From positions 3,691,001 through 3,755,000 of the forward strand of contig OX439005.1 in assembly GCA_949316495.1 (NCBI GenBank): DNA of 64,000 bases, written 5' to 3'. Shown here piece by piece: positions 1 to 12,521 of the stretch. Position 1 is the first letter of the stretch, and every line of letters starts with the position of its first letter. The notes under the pieces are model-generated. The model was given only the letters and a program-made list of their open reading frames with translations, had not been told where the DNA came from and made no database searches. The position numbers and the translations under genes are program-made. Source of the stretch: Amphiduros pacificus. Lineage: Eukaryota; Annelida; Polychaeta; Phyllodocida; Hesionidae.

Positions 1-2960
1 AAGAATCGCAATAACTCAAGAACGAATGATGGCAGCTTTATGAGATTTGACACACACAAGCATCTGGTGAAGACCTCAGAATTTTTTCTTTGAAACATGA
101 CCTTCACCTACTTTTCAAGGTCACAGGGATAATTATGTGAAATCATCCTTGTCATCGTGATAACTCAAGAACAAATGATGGCAGCTTCATGAAACTTTAC
201 ACGCATAAGCATCTGGTGAAAACCTCGGACTAGTTCGGTGGACAGCGACCTTGACCTATTTTTCAAGGTCACAGGGACAATTACGTGAAATCCCAAGAAT
301 CGCAATAACTCAAGAACGAATGATGGCAGCTTTATGAGATTTGACACACACAAGCATCTGGTGAAGACCTCAGAATTTTTTCTTTGAAACATGACCTTCA
401 CCTACTTTTCAAGGTCACAGGGATAATTATGTGAAATCATCCTTGTCATCGTGATAACTCAAGAACAAATGATGGCAGCTTCATGAAACTTTACACGCAT
501 AAGCATCTGGTGAAAACCTCGGACTAGTTCGGTGGACAGCGACCTTGACCTATTTTTCAAGGTCACAGGGACAATTATGTGAAATCCCAAGAATCGCAAT
601 AACTCAAGAACGAATGATGGCAGCTTTATGAGATTTGACACACACAAGCATCTGGTGAAGACCTCAGACTTCTCTTGATGGAACATGACCTTCACCTGAT
701 TTCAAGGTCACAGGGACAATTATGTGAAATCATCCTTGTCATCGTGATAACTTAAGAACAAATGATGGCAGCTTCATGAAATTTTACACGCATAAGCATC
801 TGGTGAAAACCTCGGACTAGTTCAGTGGACAGCGACCTTGACCTATTTTTTAAGGTCACAGGGACAATTACGTGAAATCCCAAGAATCGCAATAACTCAA
901 GAACGAATGATGGCAGCTTTATGAGATTTGACACACACAAGCATTTGGTGAAGACCTCAGAATTTTTACTTTGAAACATGACCTTCACCTACTTTTCAAG
1001 GTCACAGGGATAATTATGTGAAATCATCCTTGTCATCGTGATAACTCAAGAACAAATGATGGCAGCTTCATGAAACTTTACACGCATAAGCATCTGGTGA
1101 AAACCTCGGACTAGTTCGGTGGACGGCGACCTTGACCTATTTTTCAAGGTCACAGGGACAATTATGTGAAATCCCAAGAATCGCAATAACTCAAGAACGA
1201 ATAATGGTAGCTTTATTAGATTTGACACACATAAGTATCTGGTGAAGACCTCAGAATTTTTTCTATGAAACATGACCTTCACCTACTTTTCAAGGTCACA
1301 GGGACAATTATGTGAAATCATCTTGTCATCGCGATAACTCGAGAACAAATGATGGCAGCTTCATGAAACTTTACATGCATAAGCATCTGGTGAAAACCTC
1401 GGACTAGTTCGGTGGACGGCGACCTTGACCTATTTTTCAAGGTCACAGGGACAATTATGTGAAATCCCAAGAATCGCAATAACTCAAGAACGAATGATGG
1501 CAGCTTTATGAGATTTGACACACACAAGCATCTGGTGAAGACCTCAGACTTCTCTTGATGGAACATGACCTTCACCTGATTTCAAGGTCACAGGGACAAT
1601 TATGTGAAATCACCCTTGTCATCGTGATAACTTAAGAACAAATGATGGCAGCTTCATGAAACTTTACACGCATAAGCATCTGGTGAAAACCTCGGACTAG
1701 TTCGGTGGACAGCGACCTTGACCTATTTTTCAAGGTCACAGGGACAATTACGTGAAATCCCAAGAATCGCAATAACTCAAGAACGAATGATGGCAGCTTT
1801 ATGAGATTTGACACACACAAGCATCTGGTGAAGACCTCAGAATTTTTTCTTTGAAACATGACCTTCACCTACTTTTCAAGGTCACAGGGATAATTATGTG
1901 AAATCATCCTTGTCATCGTGATAACTCAAGAACAAATGATGGCAGCTTCATGAAACTTTACACGCATAAGCATCTGGTGAAAACCTCGGACTAGTTCGGT
2001 GGACAGCGACCTTGACCTATTTTTCAAGGTCACAGGGACAATTATGTGAAATCCCAAGAATCGCAATAACTCAAGAACGAATGATGGCAGCTTTATGAGA
2101 TTTGACACACACAAGCATCTGGTGAAGACCTCAGACTTCTCTTGATGGAACATGACCTTCACCTGATTTCAAGGTCACAGGGACAATTATGTGAAATCAT
2201 CCTTGTCATCGTGATAAGAACAAATGATGGCAGCTTCATGAAATTTTACACGCATAAGCATCTGGTGAAAACCTCGGACTAGTTCGGTGGACGGCGACCT
2301 TGACCTATTTTTCAAGGTCACAGGGACAATTACGTGAAATCCCAAGAATCGCAATAACTCAAGAACGAATAATGGCAGCTTTATGAGATTTGACACACAC
2401 AAGCATTTGGTGAAGACCTCAGAATTTTTACTTTGAAACATGACCTTCACCTACTTTTCAAGGTCACAGGGATAATTATGTGAAATCATCCTTGTCATCG
2501 TGATAACTCAAGAACAAATGATGGCAGCTTCATGAAACTTTACACGCATAAGCATCTGGTGAAAACCTCGGACTAGTTCGGTGGACGGCGACCTTGACCT
2601 ATTTTTCAAGGTCACAGGGACAATTATGTGAAATCCCAAGAATCGCAATAACTCAAGAACGAATGATGGCAGCTTTATGAGATTTGACACACACAAGCAT
2701 CTGGTGAAGACCTCAGACTTCTCTTGATGGAACATGACCTTCACCTGATTTCAAGGTCACAGGGACAATTATGTGAAATCATCCTTGTCATCGTGATAAC
2801 TTAAGAACAAACGATGGCAGCTTCATGAAAATTGACACACATAAGAATCTGGGAAGACTCCAGATGAGTTTGATGGACGGTGACCTTAACCTGCTTTTCA
2901 AGGTCACAGGCCCATATCAATAATTCTAGAGTAAATGATGACAGTTTCATGATACTTGAC
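1..2960. repeat. Satellite array of ~147 bp monomers in ~294 bp dimers
   Basis: About ten copies of a 293-294 bp unit, each made of two related ~147 bp monomers (type A with 'aagcatctggtgaaaacctc', type B with 'aagcatctggtgaagacctc'). Type B comes in two sub-variants that alternate irregularly, so there is a higher-order pattern. Each monomer ends with an inverted pair of the half-site AGGTCA (GACCTT...AAGGTCAC, ~10 bp apart). The last ~150 bp (2800-2960) are degenerate, marking the array edge; the other edge is outside the window. The 78-87 codon minus-strand frames repeated through the array come from the period being divisible by three and are not genes. The monomer length is close to nucleosomal. 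Confidence 0.95.
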
Positions 2961-3708
2961 ACACCTAAGCTATCAAACGAAGTAGATTTTATGGGTTTTT
3001 TACCCCTGCATCAATTTGCCTTGGTGCAGTGACGTTTTGTTCACAAATATTGTGTGGAGCGAATGTTGTGCAATGAGTTACCAGGGCTGAGGGTTGATGC
3101 ATCTCTGATGCCTATGTTTAGAAATTAGGGGAAAACACAGAGAGATGGCTCTCACAGTCATAAGTAATGAATAAAACTTGCTTTTTTGAGCCTGAGAAGT
3201 GTATATCCCAATAACTACAACTCTAATACATACATATAATTCGCTGGCCAATCATGGCAGCTGAAACAATGGTAGGGTTGAAGGGTGATTTTTTTACCAA
3301 TCAGAGACCAGCTAACAAAGTTACAAGTGTCCACATATACAATTGTGTCCACAAATTAACAATGACAGGTGATGGCCAGCAAGATCTGCCTTCTTTTCAA
3401 CCTTGCAAAACTCCAGAAATAGTCCATGGTCAAATCACGAATTGATTCTCGATTGCTAAATATATTAAATATTGAATATTGATCTAATATATTTTCTAAA
3501 TAGATAGGCATTTGATTGTATTATATATCTTCATTATCTTTTACTATTGTGAATTTGGCTTTGTGTAGATTCTATGATGTGTTGTTGCTTTTTGGGTGAA
3601 GTGTGCAAGTGACTATTGTGATGTACATGCATATATATATATATTCTGTGTAAATATCTTATGTCCAAGGTTAACATTACTTGCTTTAACACAAACGTAA
3701 AAACGTAA
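2961..3708. other. Stretch without a recognisable gene
   Basis: AT-rich unique sequence between the satellite and a MITE. Short frames at 3254-3445 (+) and 3534-3722 (-) have no recognisable domain and no splice context that makes sense. It probably lies in a vasohibin intron, because the last VASH exons follow at 7.9 kb on the plus strand. Confidence 0.5.
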
Positions 3709-3895
3709 AGTCTATAATCCACAATCAGTTTGAAGCATCGAGTTCAAAACGGGTTCAATTTAAATAATAAAAATTTAAGACAAGCTGGTTAAGTTTACTT
3801 TTTCTGTGCTAAATTAACAAATAACATTACTTTGAACACATTTAAGCCAAAACAAACATAATTCTGTCCCAGTTTTTCATTGTGGATTATAGACC
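3709..3895. mobile_element. 187 bp MITE with TTAA-type target site
   Basis: Terminal inverted repeats begin (G)TCTATAATCCACAAT at the left and end with the reverse complement at the right, followed by TTAA. The left flank has drifted (TAAA). A longer relative with perfect TTAA on both sides occupies 33288-33663 plus 39709-39744, so the family is at least two copies deep in this window. The TTAA site suggests mobilisation by a piggyBac-like or Kolobok-like transposase, which is inference because no coding sequence is present. Confidence 0.75.
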
Positions 3896-3899
3896 TTAA

Positions 3900-4232
3900 C
3901 ATTAACAGAATACAAAATGTCACAATATTAAATATCAATTATTATAGCAAGAGCAACATTTCAATCATCTTTCATTATTAGATTTGCCTAACTGGATAAC
4001 TGAATGCTTTAATTTTGTTTGAGTATACACATGTATTTTTACAGTGTGATCGCCAAAGCAATTTATTACGATATGAGGCATTTAGCTCTTCTCATCACAT
4101 TATATGCTTGAGGCAATGATTCCATTATTCAGCTCCTCCAGGGGGAGTCGGTTCTCTAATGACCTCTGCCTTTCATTACTACCTTTCAGAAAACTGCATC
4201 AGAGCTAAGGTGTTATTTGCACATGCTCTATT
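3900..4232. other. Stretch without a recognisable gene
   Basis: AT-rich sequence between the MITE and the 26 bp minisatellite. No open frame of note and no exon-like segment flanked by splice signals was seen. Probably intronic. Confidence 0.5.
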
Positions 4233-5060
4233 TCCAGAGAGTAATGACTATAGCTTGCTGTAGGCACTAATGACTATAGCTTACTATAGGCACTAATGAC
4301 TATAGCTTGCTGTAGGCGCTAATGACTATAGCTTGCTTTCGGCACTAATGATTATAGCTTGCTATAGGCACTAATGACTATAGCTTGCTGTAGGCACTAA
4401 TGACTATAGCTTGCTATAGGCACTAATGACCACAGCTTGCTATAGGCACTAATGACCATAGCTTGCTATTGGCACTAATGACTATAGCTTGCTATAGGCA
4501 CTAATGACTATAGCTTGCTGTAGGCACTAATGACTATAGTTTGCTATAGGCACTAATGACTATAGTTTGCTATAGGCACTAATGACTATAGCTTGCTATA
4601 GGCACTAATGACTATAGCTTGCTATAGGCACTAATGACTATAGCTTGCTATAGGCACTAATGACTATAGCTTGCTATAGGCACTAATGACCATAGCTTGC
4701 TATAGGCACTAATGACTATAGTTTGCTATAGGCACTAATGACTATAGCTTGCTATAGGCACTAATGACTATAGCTTACTATAGGCACTAATGACTACAGC
4801 TTGCTGTAGGCGCTAATGACTATAGCTTGCTTTCGGCACTAATGACTATAGCTTGCTATAGGCACTAATGACTATAGTGCTCTATAGGCACTAATGACTA
4901 TAGCTTCCTATAGGCGCTAATGACTAAAGCTTGCTATAGGCACTAATGACCATAGCTTGCTATAGGCACTAATGACTACAGCTTGCTATATGCACTAATG
5001 ACTACAGCTTGCTATAGGCACTAATGGCTATAGCTTGCTGTAGGCATTAATGACTATAGA
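4233..5060. repeat. 26 bp minisatellite, ~31 copies
   Basis: Tandem array with consensus 'taggcactaatgactatag' + 'cttgct'. Copies differ by a few substitutions (tttcggc, ccacagc, cgctaatg variants). The edges are sharp at ~4233 and ~5060. It does not encode a useful frame because 26 is not a multiple of three. It sits upstream of the last VASH exons, so probably in a VASH intron. Confidence 0.95.
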
Positions 5061-5765
5061 GCGTTATTGGTTTGCCATGACGCCCTCTGGTGGAGTTTGC
5101 CATGCTACGATGTAACATTATCTTAATTATTATCTCAGTCATCTAAACAAAATCCAAGACTATGATGGAATTATTGGCCAAGTTTGAATAATATTGTCTA
5201 ATACTTTGGCACTTTGTATGTTTTAGCTCAGCATCAAACTGGCACCCATGTTAGAATGTTCACAGGTACTCACTCACTCTGATTAACTAAGGCACGGGAG
5301 GATACCAGCATACACATTGGGTGATAATAGGCTAAAACACCTACAAAGATCAACTTAAATCTTCAAAATACCAGAACAGTAGTCATGATATATTATTACA
5401 TAAGAGAAATCACCATGCTTGGAACGACCCAATCACATCACCAGCTAAATTTGGGGGATTCGCTTTTTCAAATATATTCTAACGGTTCATCTATACTTGA
5501 ATGAATGTGTCGCTATGACTGAGCGATGATTTGAAAAGGTGGCTGATTTCTCTTATGGAAAATAACGTATCACATGTTTTCCTAAATTTGTTAAATATCA
5601 GCTCTTTTTATCAGCTCATTTATTTGTATCCTGAATCAGGTTTGAGCTGCCAATGGCAGGGGAAATATTTTTTGATATTTCAGATTTACCCACAAAAGTG
5701 TGCAGGTTCCTCTGGTGCATAATATACATGAATAATATAATGAGATAAAGTGATGTTGCCACTTG

Positions 5766-5767
<2 letters not shown>
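5061..5767. other. Stretch without a recognisable gene
   Basis: Unique AT-rich sequence between two repeat arrays. The small frame at 5531-5722 (+) has no recognisable domain. No vasohibin catalytic exon could be found here. Confidence 0.5.

Positions 5768-5831
<64 letters not shown>
5768..5831. repeat. (TA)n microsatellite
   Basis: An uninterrupted run of alternating T and A of about 64 bp. The overlapping short frames of repeated Tyr-Ile codons on both strands are artefacts of the dinucleotide. Confidence 0.97.
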
Positions 5832-5834
<3 letters not shown>

Positions 5835-5964
5835 ATAATTATGCATGTGCAATATTGAGTAAGATGTGCACATTTTCTGTTACAATGAAGCTTCAATCAT
5901 TAAGACTTATTAACTGGCAGTCTCAGTCATTAAGTCTATTTAAAGTACAACCTTATTCATCCAG

Positions 5965-7550
5965 ACCTGCTCTTATCACAGTAGCCTCACTCATTCTGAC
6001 CTGCTCTTATCACAGTAGCCTCACTCATTCAGACCCACCCTTACTACAGTACAGCCTCACTCATTCAGACCTGCCCTTACTACAGTACAGCCTCACTCAT
6101 TCAGACCCGCCCTTATCACAGTAGCCTCACTCATTCAGACCTGCTCTTATTACAGTAGCCTCACTCATTCAGACCCGCTCTTATCACAGTAGCCTCACTC
6201 ATTCAGACCCACCCTTATCACAGTAGCCTCACTCATTCAGACCTGCCTTTACTACAGTACAGCCTCACTCATTCAGACCCACCCTTATCACAGTAGCCTC
6301 ACTCATTCAGACCCACCCTTATCACAGTAGCCTCACTCATTCAGACCCACCCTTATCACAGTAGCCTCACTCATTCAGACCTGCCTTTACTACAGTACAG
6401 CCTCACTCATTCAGACCCACCCTTATCACAGTAGCCTCACTCATTCAGACCCGCCCTTATCACAGTAGCCTCACTCATTCAGACCCACCCTTATCACAGT
6501 AGCCTCACTCATTCAGACCCACCCTTATCACAGCAGCCTCACCCATTCAGACCCACCCTTATCACAGTAGCCTCACTCATTCTGACCCACCCTTATCACA
6601 GCAGCCTCACTCATTCAGACCCGCCCTTATCACAGTAGCCTCACTCATTCAGACCCACCCTTATCACAGTAGCCTCACTCATTCTGACCCACCCTTATCA
6701 CAGCAGCCTCACCCATTCAGACCTGCTCTTATCACAGTAGCCTCACTCATTCTGACCTGCTCTTATCACAGCAGCCTCACTCAGACCTGCTATTACTACA
6801 GTCCAGCCTCACTCATTCAGACCTGCTCTTATTGCAGTACAGCCTCACTCATTCAGACCTGCTCTTATTGCAGTACAGCCTCACTCATTCAGACCTGCTC
6901 TTATTGCAGTACAGCCTCACTCATTCAGACCTGCTCTTACTACAGTACAGCCTCACTCATTCAGACCCACACTTACTACAGTACAGTCTCACTCATTCAG
7001 ACCTGCTCTTACTACAGTACAGCCTCACCCATTCAGACCTGCTCTTATTACAGTACAGCCTCACTCATTCAGACCTGCTCTTACTACAGTACAGCCTCAC
7101 TCATTCAGACCCACACTTACTACAGTACAGCCTCACTCTTTCACCCCTGCTCTTACTACAGTACAGCCTCACTCATTCAGACCCACACTTACTACAGTAC
7201 AGCCTCACTCATTCAGACCTGCTCTTATTACAGTTCAGCCTCACTCATTCAGACCCACACTTACTACAGTACAGTCTCACTCATTCAGACCTGCTCTTAC
7301 TACAGTACAGCCTCACCCATTCAGACCTGCTCTTATTACAGTACAGCCTCACCCATTCAGACCTGCTCTTACTACAGTACAGCCTCACTCATTCAGACCT
7401 GCTCTTACTACAGTACAGCCTCACTCATTCAGACCTGCTCTTATTACAGTACAGCCTCACTCATTCAGACCTGCTCTTACTACAGTCCAGCCTCACTCAT
7501 TCAGACCTGCTCTTACTATAGTGCAGCCTCACTCATTCAGACCTACCCCC
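5965..7550. repeat. 34/36 bp minisatellite, ~45 copies
   Basis: Tandem copies of a unit containing 'cctcactcattcagacc'. The first half (to ~6790) is dominated by a 34 bp form ending in 'cttatcacagtag'. The second half is a 36 bp form with 'ctactacagtacag'. Because 36 is a multiple of three, the second half stays open for 229 codons (6832-7521) as a 12-residue peptide repeat; this is a by-product of the period, with no start context or splice evidence. Located upstream of the VASH exons. Confidence 0.95.
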
Positions 7551-7941
7551 AGCTTATTCAGTTCAGTAACTTGTCCACCTCTTTACAACAAGGCTTAAGC
7601 TTCAGTTACCGAGAGTGGCATGGCACCTGGGATGGAATTTTCCATGGATTTCTGATGTTTATCATTCATGTCACTTGCAGGTTCCATGTTGATCCCTTTT
7701 ATGGCTTGGTGTTATGCTTCAAATATAAAACATTTAACTTGATACTGTATTCAAGAATTTTTTAAGACATACTCTCAATACAAAAAATAAGCTGAACATT
7801 TTACAAAAAATAAAAATAAAAAAAAATAACAAAAAATTTAGGTTGATATGTAAATCACAGTATATTGATATGTAAATCTCAATATACATTACAAACAGAT
7901 AAGCAGAGAATGGTTTACTGATCTGCTGTGTAACATTTCAG
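7551..7941. other. Intron sequence leading to a VASH acceptor
   Basis: AT-rich stretch with an A-rich run at 7800-7835 and a tandemly repeated short motif ('ttgatatgtaaatc', 7843 and 7868). It ends in a splice acceptor at 7939-7944. No gene of its own was seen. Confidence 0.55.
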
Positions 7942-8978
7942 CAGGCCAAGTCCTCTACGCTTCAAGAACTGAGCAGTGGCTCGTACAAGAAGCTGACCTC
8001 TGCCTCTCGCAGTCGCCGGGACAAAGCGCGGGTCGTCAGCAGTAAACTACACAAGTAACTACACATCTTAATATAGTGCAATTGCTGGTTACCATCTTGT
8101 TTTTTTTTTAATGATTGAATTTCAGAGAAATTTTTCGTGAACTTCTGATTTTTTTTTCCACTTTTGGTATATTGTTTTCAATGTGACAAGATGGTGACCC
8201 GCAATTGGCCTGTAGGTCAGTGTGAAACTAAAATTCACAGGTTTGGAAGATTCAAATGTAGCATAAAGTCCTTTAGTAAATGTATCTGGTCAATCAGTAA
8301 CTGGGACATTAGAGAAATATATTTGGAAGCAGTTGGTGCTTAGAGTCATTCAGCATTGATGACCCCAGATAGCAGAATAATTATCAAAAGTAACATACAT
8401 GAATTGGTCATGGATTAATTTCAGGACAATATTTTCACGAAAAAGGGAAGAAGATTTCTTCAAGTTGGAATTTCAACCTTTTATTGTTTTTTGTTGCATA
8501 ACTTCCCAATCTGACCTTCCAACCTTTGAAATATGAGATGAACATTCTCTAAGATACTGCCAAGACAATGTAAATCCACTTTCCCTGGAGTCCTCCACTT
8601 GAGTTTTTGGAACAAACCTTGTACTCTATTAAATAAAGCCCTAGGTTTTTTATGTACAAGGTCCTAGAATTATGCAATGAACAAATCTAAATCAAACAAA
8701 ACTCTTTGTACAGTTCAGTATTTAATATCTTGCATATAAAACTATGATTATCTTCTTTCAGATCTGGCGCAACAGGCCAAAAGAAAAATTCAGACTCAAA
8801 GCAAAAATCAAAGGACATTCACCTGAAAGACAATGTTAATAAAACAGAAAATGACACCATAGAATCAGAAAACCCCAAAACACCTTCATCCCCTGAGAAG
8901 GATCCCCAGGAATCCCCAGAGGGGGATCCCCAGGAATCCCCAGAGGGGGAGAAAGGACATTATCAGATCAGGATATAA
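7942..8978 (+). CDS. Vasohibin homologue, 3' end (last two coding exons)
   Basis: Vasohibins are secreted or cytosolic tubulin carboxypeptidases that remove the C-terminal tyrosine of alpha-tubulin with a small binding protein. Only the non-catalytic tail is here: exon 7942-8054 (113 nt, donor AA|GTAACT) and exon 8762-8978 (stop TAA 8976-8978). The phases fit (two bases plus one base make one Lys codon). The tail is basic and Ser/Lys-rich (KKLTSASRSRRDKARVV), then acidic, with a 24 bp internal duplication (DPQESPEG twice). It ends GHYQIRI*, matching the end of vertebrate vasohibin-1 (GYQIRV). Position and orientation opposite ANGEL support the call. The acceptor is a CAGCAG tandem. The catalytic exons must lie upstream of the window or be hidden; none was recognised in 1-7900. 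A possible poly(A) signal AATAAA lies near 9263. Identity rests on a short tail plus synteny. Confidence 0.72.
8081..8207. mobile_element. ~125 bp MITE in the VASH intron
   Basis: Near-palindromic ends: ATTGCTGGTTACCATCTTGT at the left pairs with ACAAGATGGTGACCCGCAAT at the right. A second, more diverged copy lies at 29081-29203, so this is a dispersed family and not a chance hairpin. No coding capacity. Confidence 0.7.
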
Positions 8979-9436
8979 CTATAAGGACAGTAGGACATAT
9001 TCAGGTTTATTTATTATTATCATTATTATTATTATTTTTTATTTATTTATTTTTTATCTTTTTTTTATTTTTTTTTGGAAAAAAAGTGGACAGCTGCACA
9101 ATTTAGACAGTTGCACAATTTCTTAAGATATGTTAATAAGAATGTGATCCCCATGGTGAAATACAGAACAGAATAAGGTGTCTCAAAATTTGTAAGAAGT
9201 TTGAATGTACTAAATCACACGGTTTTAGGGATATTCGTTGATACTCTTGCTGGCAAGTATAACAATAAAAAAAATCTCATAAAATATGGCTTATGTAATG
9301 ATGCATTATTTAGAAATGTTATTTTGTTGGATCTATCTCTATCATGGACAATTCTCACTGCTTGAGTTTTAACACTTGTGATCCACCAGGTGTCCCTTGT
9401 GTCAAATACAATGCATGCTGGGATAGGTGCTGATAC
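8979..9436. other. VASH 3' flank
   Basis: Directly follows the VASH stop. It holds an ATT/T-rich tract (9005-9080) and a candidate AATAAA at 9263. From ~9346 it matches, in part, a dispersed repeat also found near 17361-17425 and, inverted, near 62550-62600 (shared 'ccaccaggtgtc', 'tgtgtcaaatacaatgcat'). No gene was seen. Confidence 0.5.
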
Positions 9437-9628
9437 AGGGTACACACGATCGCCGGACCAATCGTGTGTAAGTGGCCTGCCGCCTAGTTTGCCGGGCCGC
9501 TGGGAGGTATGGCCCGGCGGATTTGGTGGACCGCCGGCGAAAGGCGGGCAAAACCACTGCCCAATCGTGTGTAACCAGCGAAATCTGGCGGATTTTGGCG
9601 GAACCGCTGGCTTCAATTGTGTGCACCC
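9437..9628. mobile_element. GC-rich MITE-like palindromic repeat (~190 bp)
   Basis: An island of high GC in AT-rich surroundings, bounded by imperfect inverted ends (GGGTACACACGAT / ATTGTGTGCACCC) and containing inner hairpins (TACACACGAT...ATCGTGTGTA). The block CCGGACCAATC followed by TGTG recurs in another hairpin repeat at 31198-31300. Overlapping frames on both strands (9215-9725) follow from the GC content and are not supported as genes. Confidence 0.55.
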
Positions 9629-11933
9629 ACAATGTGGAAGCTGTGAAGGAAACACATAATATTTTGCAACAAAAACATGCATAGAAAAAAAAACTTATCA
9701 GTTTTGGAATCTTGAGACTTATCAATTTTGGAATCTTGAGACAGTTATGGGTCCAATTGATTGATTGGAATAAAATAATAGATCAATCAACATTTGTTAG
9801 ACTTTGAGCCAAGATTGCATGTCTGATATTGTCATATAGGTTAATTAAGAACACAGTAATCTGGCATTCATTATGACATCTGGATAATTTAACCTGGAGA
9901 TCTGACAGGAAGGTATGGGTTATGTATTGACATCTGTACATAGGTTTGTGTTAAAATTGTCAGTAAAAGCATTAGATCTAGTCAAGTATAAAGTGATATT
10001 CTGTCTTAGAAATACAAAATCTCAACACTAATTACCTATAGATCCTACTCATCCAGTAAAATCTCCAAATTCATATAAACTTAAAGTAGTGGTGTTGCCC
10101 TTTAAGATTGGATTCACTCCCACCTTTAAGAATGTTTTTTTCCTGTGTAAATTACAAAAAATATCTCTGGACTTAAAACTGATATATAATTTGATTCTTT
10201 TTTCGTGTATATATGTACATAAGTCTTTTATCAATTATAATATTAATTATAATATCAATTATGATGAGACAGAACAAGGTGGTCAGTCAAGTTGGTTAAT
10301 TTGAGGGCATCATTCGGCTGTATGTTTTATTTACATTTGTACCTGCAAACTGATGGTCAAAACTATTTAATTATTTTAATGGCAACAAATTGCTATTTTA
10401 CCATCATACCTTTGTGATATTAAAGCAGTGTAATACATTTTGAAAAACGTCTTTTTAATAAATGAAAGTATACTTTCAAACGTCAATTGTGTTTTATATT
10501 TTCACAAAATGTGAAACAAAAATATTCAATATAAATACCAGTATAATTTCTCATGTCAAAAGGCAAAAAATCTTGATGCAGCAGAGAAAAAAGATTTCCC
10601 TTATAATCCCAGATGCTGTTCTGTACTTTCTTCTGGATAAAAAGGCAGAGGATCCAAAAATATGGTGGGATATAGATACAAGAACGCATGAATAAAATAC
10701 TTTATCCCTTTCTAACCCCATAAGTGAGATCTATATTCTAGCACTTGTCAAAGGAAAAATTTTGATGTCATAATCATATCGCCATTTTAAATTGATGACA
10801 TTTTATCTATCAGTGCCTCTATGATAACACTCCATCTAAAAGGGATACCAAACAAGGAGTGTGCTTTCTAAAGATATTCATTAGGGTCTTGTTCAAATAG
10901 GTTTTACAGATACTCATTGGAAGGTATCAGTGAAAAAAATTAAAATGCATGAAAGGCAAATACATTCCTTGTCTATTTATATATATATATATATTTTTTT
11001 TTCAAAATAAGTGCATAATTCCTTTAAATGGAGGACTTCCACCAACTTCACTTCACGGTTTTTCAGCCTGTCTAATAATCTATGGATTTTATTTTTTTAA
11101 ATATAAACAAGTTTATCCTATGTTTTACATAAAATCCCCTTGATCCTCCTAATAAAAGCAAACTGTCCAAGTTGTTGATATATTTATTCAAACATAACAT
11201 GTCCCAGTTTGAGAAGACAGTCAGGTTTTAGTTCCCATACAGTAACATAACATACAAATTTAACTCTGAAGGTATTTGATTCATTTAATGGATCATTTTC
11301 CTGTTTACCATATTAACATAGTTCTTAGAAATAGCATCATTGAATCTTTGCAGTATGAGGACACTGAGCATCATTACAAGCACGGCATATATTGCGTTAA
11401 TGAACAGCATCATGACGCTTGTTTTTTCAGAAGACATTTTATTTGTACCAGTATTTATACAAGTTTATTTCATTTTAATTAATTATCTGTTGACCCAAAA
11501 CAGAAGCAAAATATCCCTATCACAATATAATTACAATCATTGCAATAAATAAGCCATCCCCTTGTTGATCTTGGGTCAGGAATTCTATTATGTACTATAC
11601 TTTAATTAATGCTTTATTAATATTCAATATGGTGTAAATAAGTTTAATACTGATTTCACGGCCTGGGAAAGGTCCAGTTCAATTCTTTACAATATTTACA
11701 TGACCACTTTAAAATATAAATGGAAAACAACAAAAACAATTGTGACTTTGTTCCCAGCAGCAGTGTTTGAGGGCTGATTCTGGATTCACCTTTTTTACTT
11801 CCCCTTTAAAAAACTACATCACTGCTATGATAAATCAATAATGGTCCATGCAAACACAGAAATATAAAGATTTGTTAGATTTGGACAGCATTTGCAGAGA
11901 TACTGGATTCACTCCCACCAAGAGTATGGTATA
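9629..11933. other. Gap between the convergent VASH and ANGEL genes
   Basis: AT-rich sequence with no recognisable exon. The short frames at 10049-10304, 10462-10695, 10949-11143 and 11276-11552 are low-complexity or lysine/phenylalanine-rich and have no domain. Part of it is probably the 3' UTR of ANGEL, read on the minus strand. Confidence 0.5.
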
Positions 11934-12190
11934 TTCTGGTCTTTATATGACCTTGACATTCTTGACCCTTTGACCCAGATATCTGAACCTTAATTAGGTC
12001 TTTAAATGAACTTGACATTCTGGACTTTTTGACCCGCAATCTAAATCTTAATTTGGTTTTTTAATGACCTGGGCATTTTTAACACTTTGACCCAGCAATA
12101 TTAACATAAATTTGATCTTTAAATGACCTCAACATCTTTGACCTCGCAATCTTGATCTTATTCTGGTCTTTAAATGACATCCTTGATCTT
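11934..12190. repeat. Degenerate ~68 bp tandem repeat, about four copies
   Basis: Repeated phrases 'tttgaccca', 'aatctt', 'ggtctttaaatga' and 'cttgacattct' recur at roughly 60-70 bp. The copies are strongly diverged, so the array is old. It lies 330 bp beyond the ANGEL stop codon, probably in its 3' UTR or just past it. Confidence 0.65.
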
Positions 12191-12521
12191 TTGATTTCTT
12201 CACAATTCGCAACACATTACAATCACTTGATAGAAATCTCAATGACAAGCTTAGTTTGAAAATATAAAAATATACCTGTTAAGTCAAATTTTTTCAGAAA
12301 CACTTCCTTCTCCAATTTTTTTAATTTCAGTATCAAAATGAAAAATACTCAATTTTCTCATAAAAATATAAGCAACAGAATAATATATTTTATATCATTT
12401 TTAGATATTTCAAAATAAGCCGAAAAAGGTTAAAGCAAAAAACTGATTTCATGAAAGCTCTGATGAAAAACAAGGGAAACAAAGCTTATATATAAACTCC
12501 TTTCTTCTCCAAATAAACATA

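Noticed and set aside
165-2744. Nine 78-87 codon minus-strand ORFs
   Set aside because: Same frame in each satellite unit; explained by the repeat.
4233-5060. CRISPR array
   Set aside because: Units are contiguous without unique spacers, in a eukaryotic intron.
6832-7521. 229-codon repetitive ORF
   Set aside because: Created by the 36 bp period of a minisatellite; no start context, splice support or homology.
9215-9725. Four overlapping ORFs on both strands
   Set aside because: Confined to a GC-rich palindromic repeat; no domain and no codon preference.
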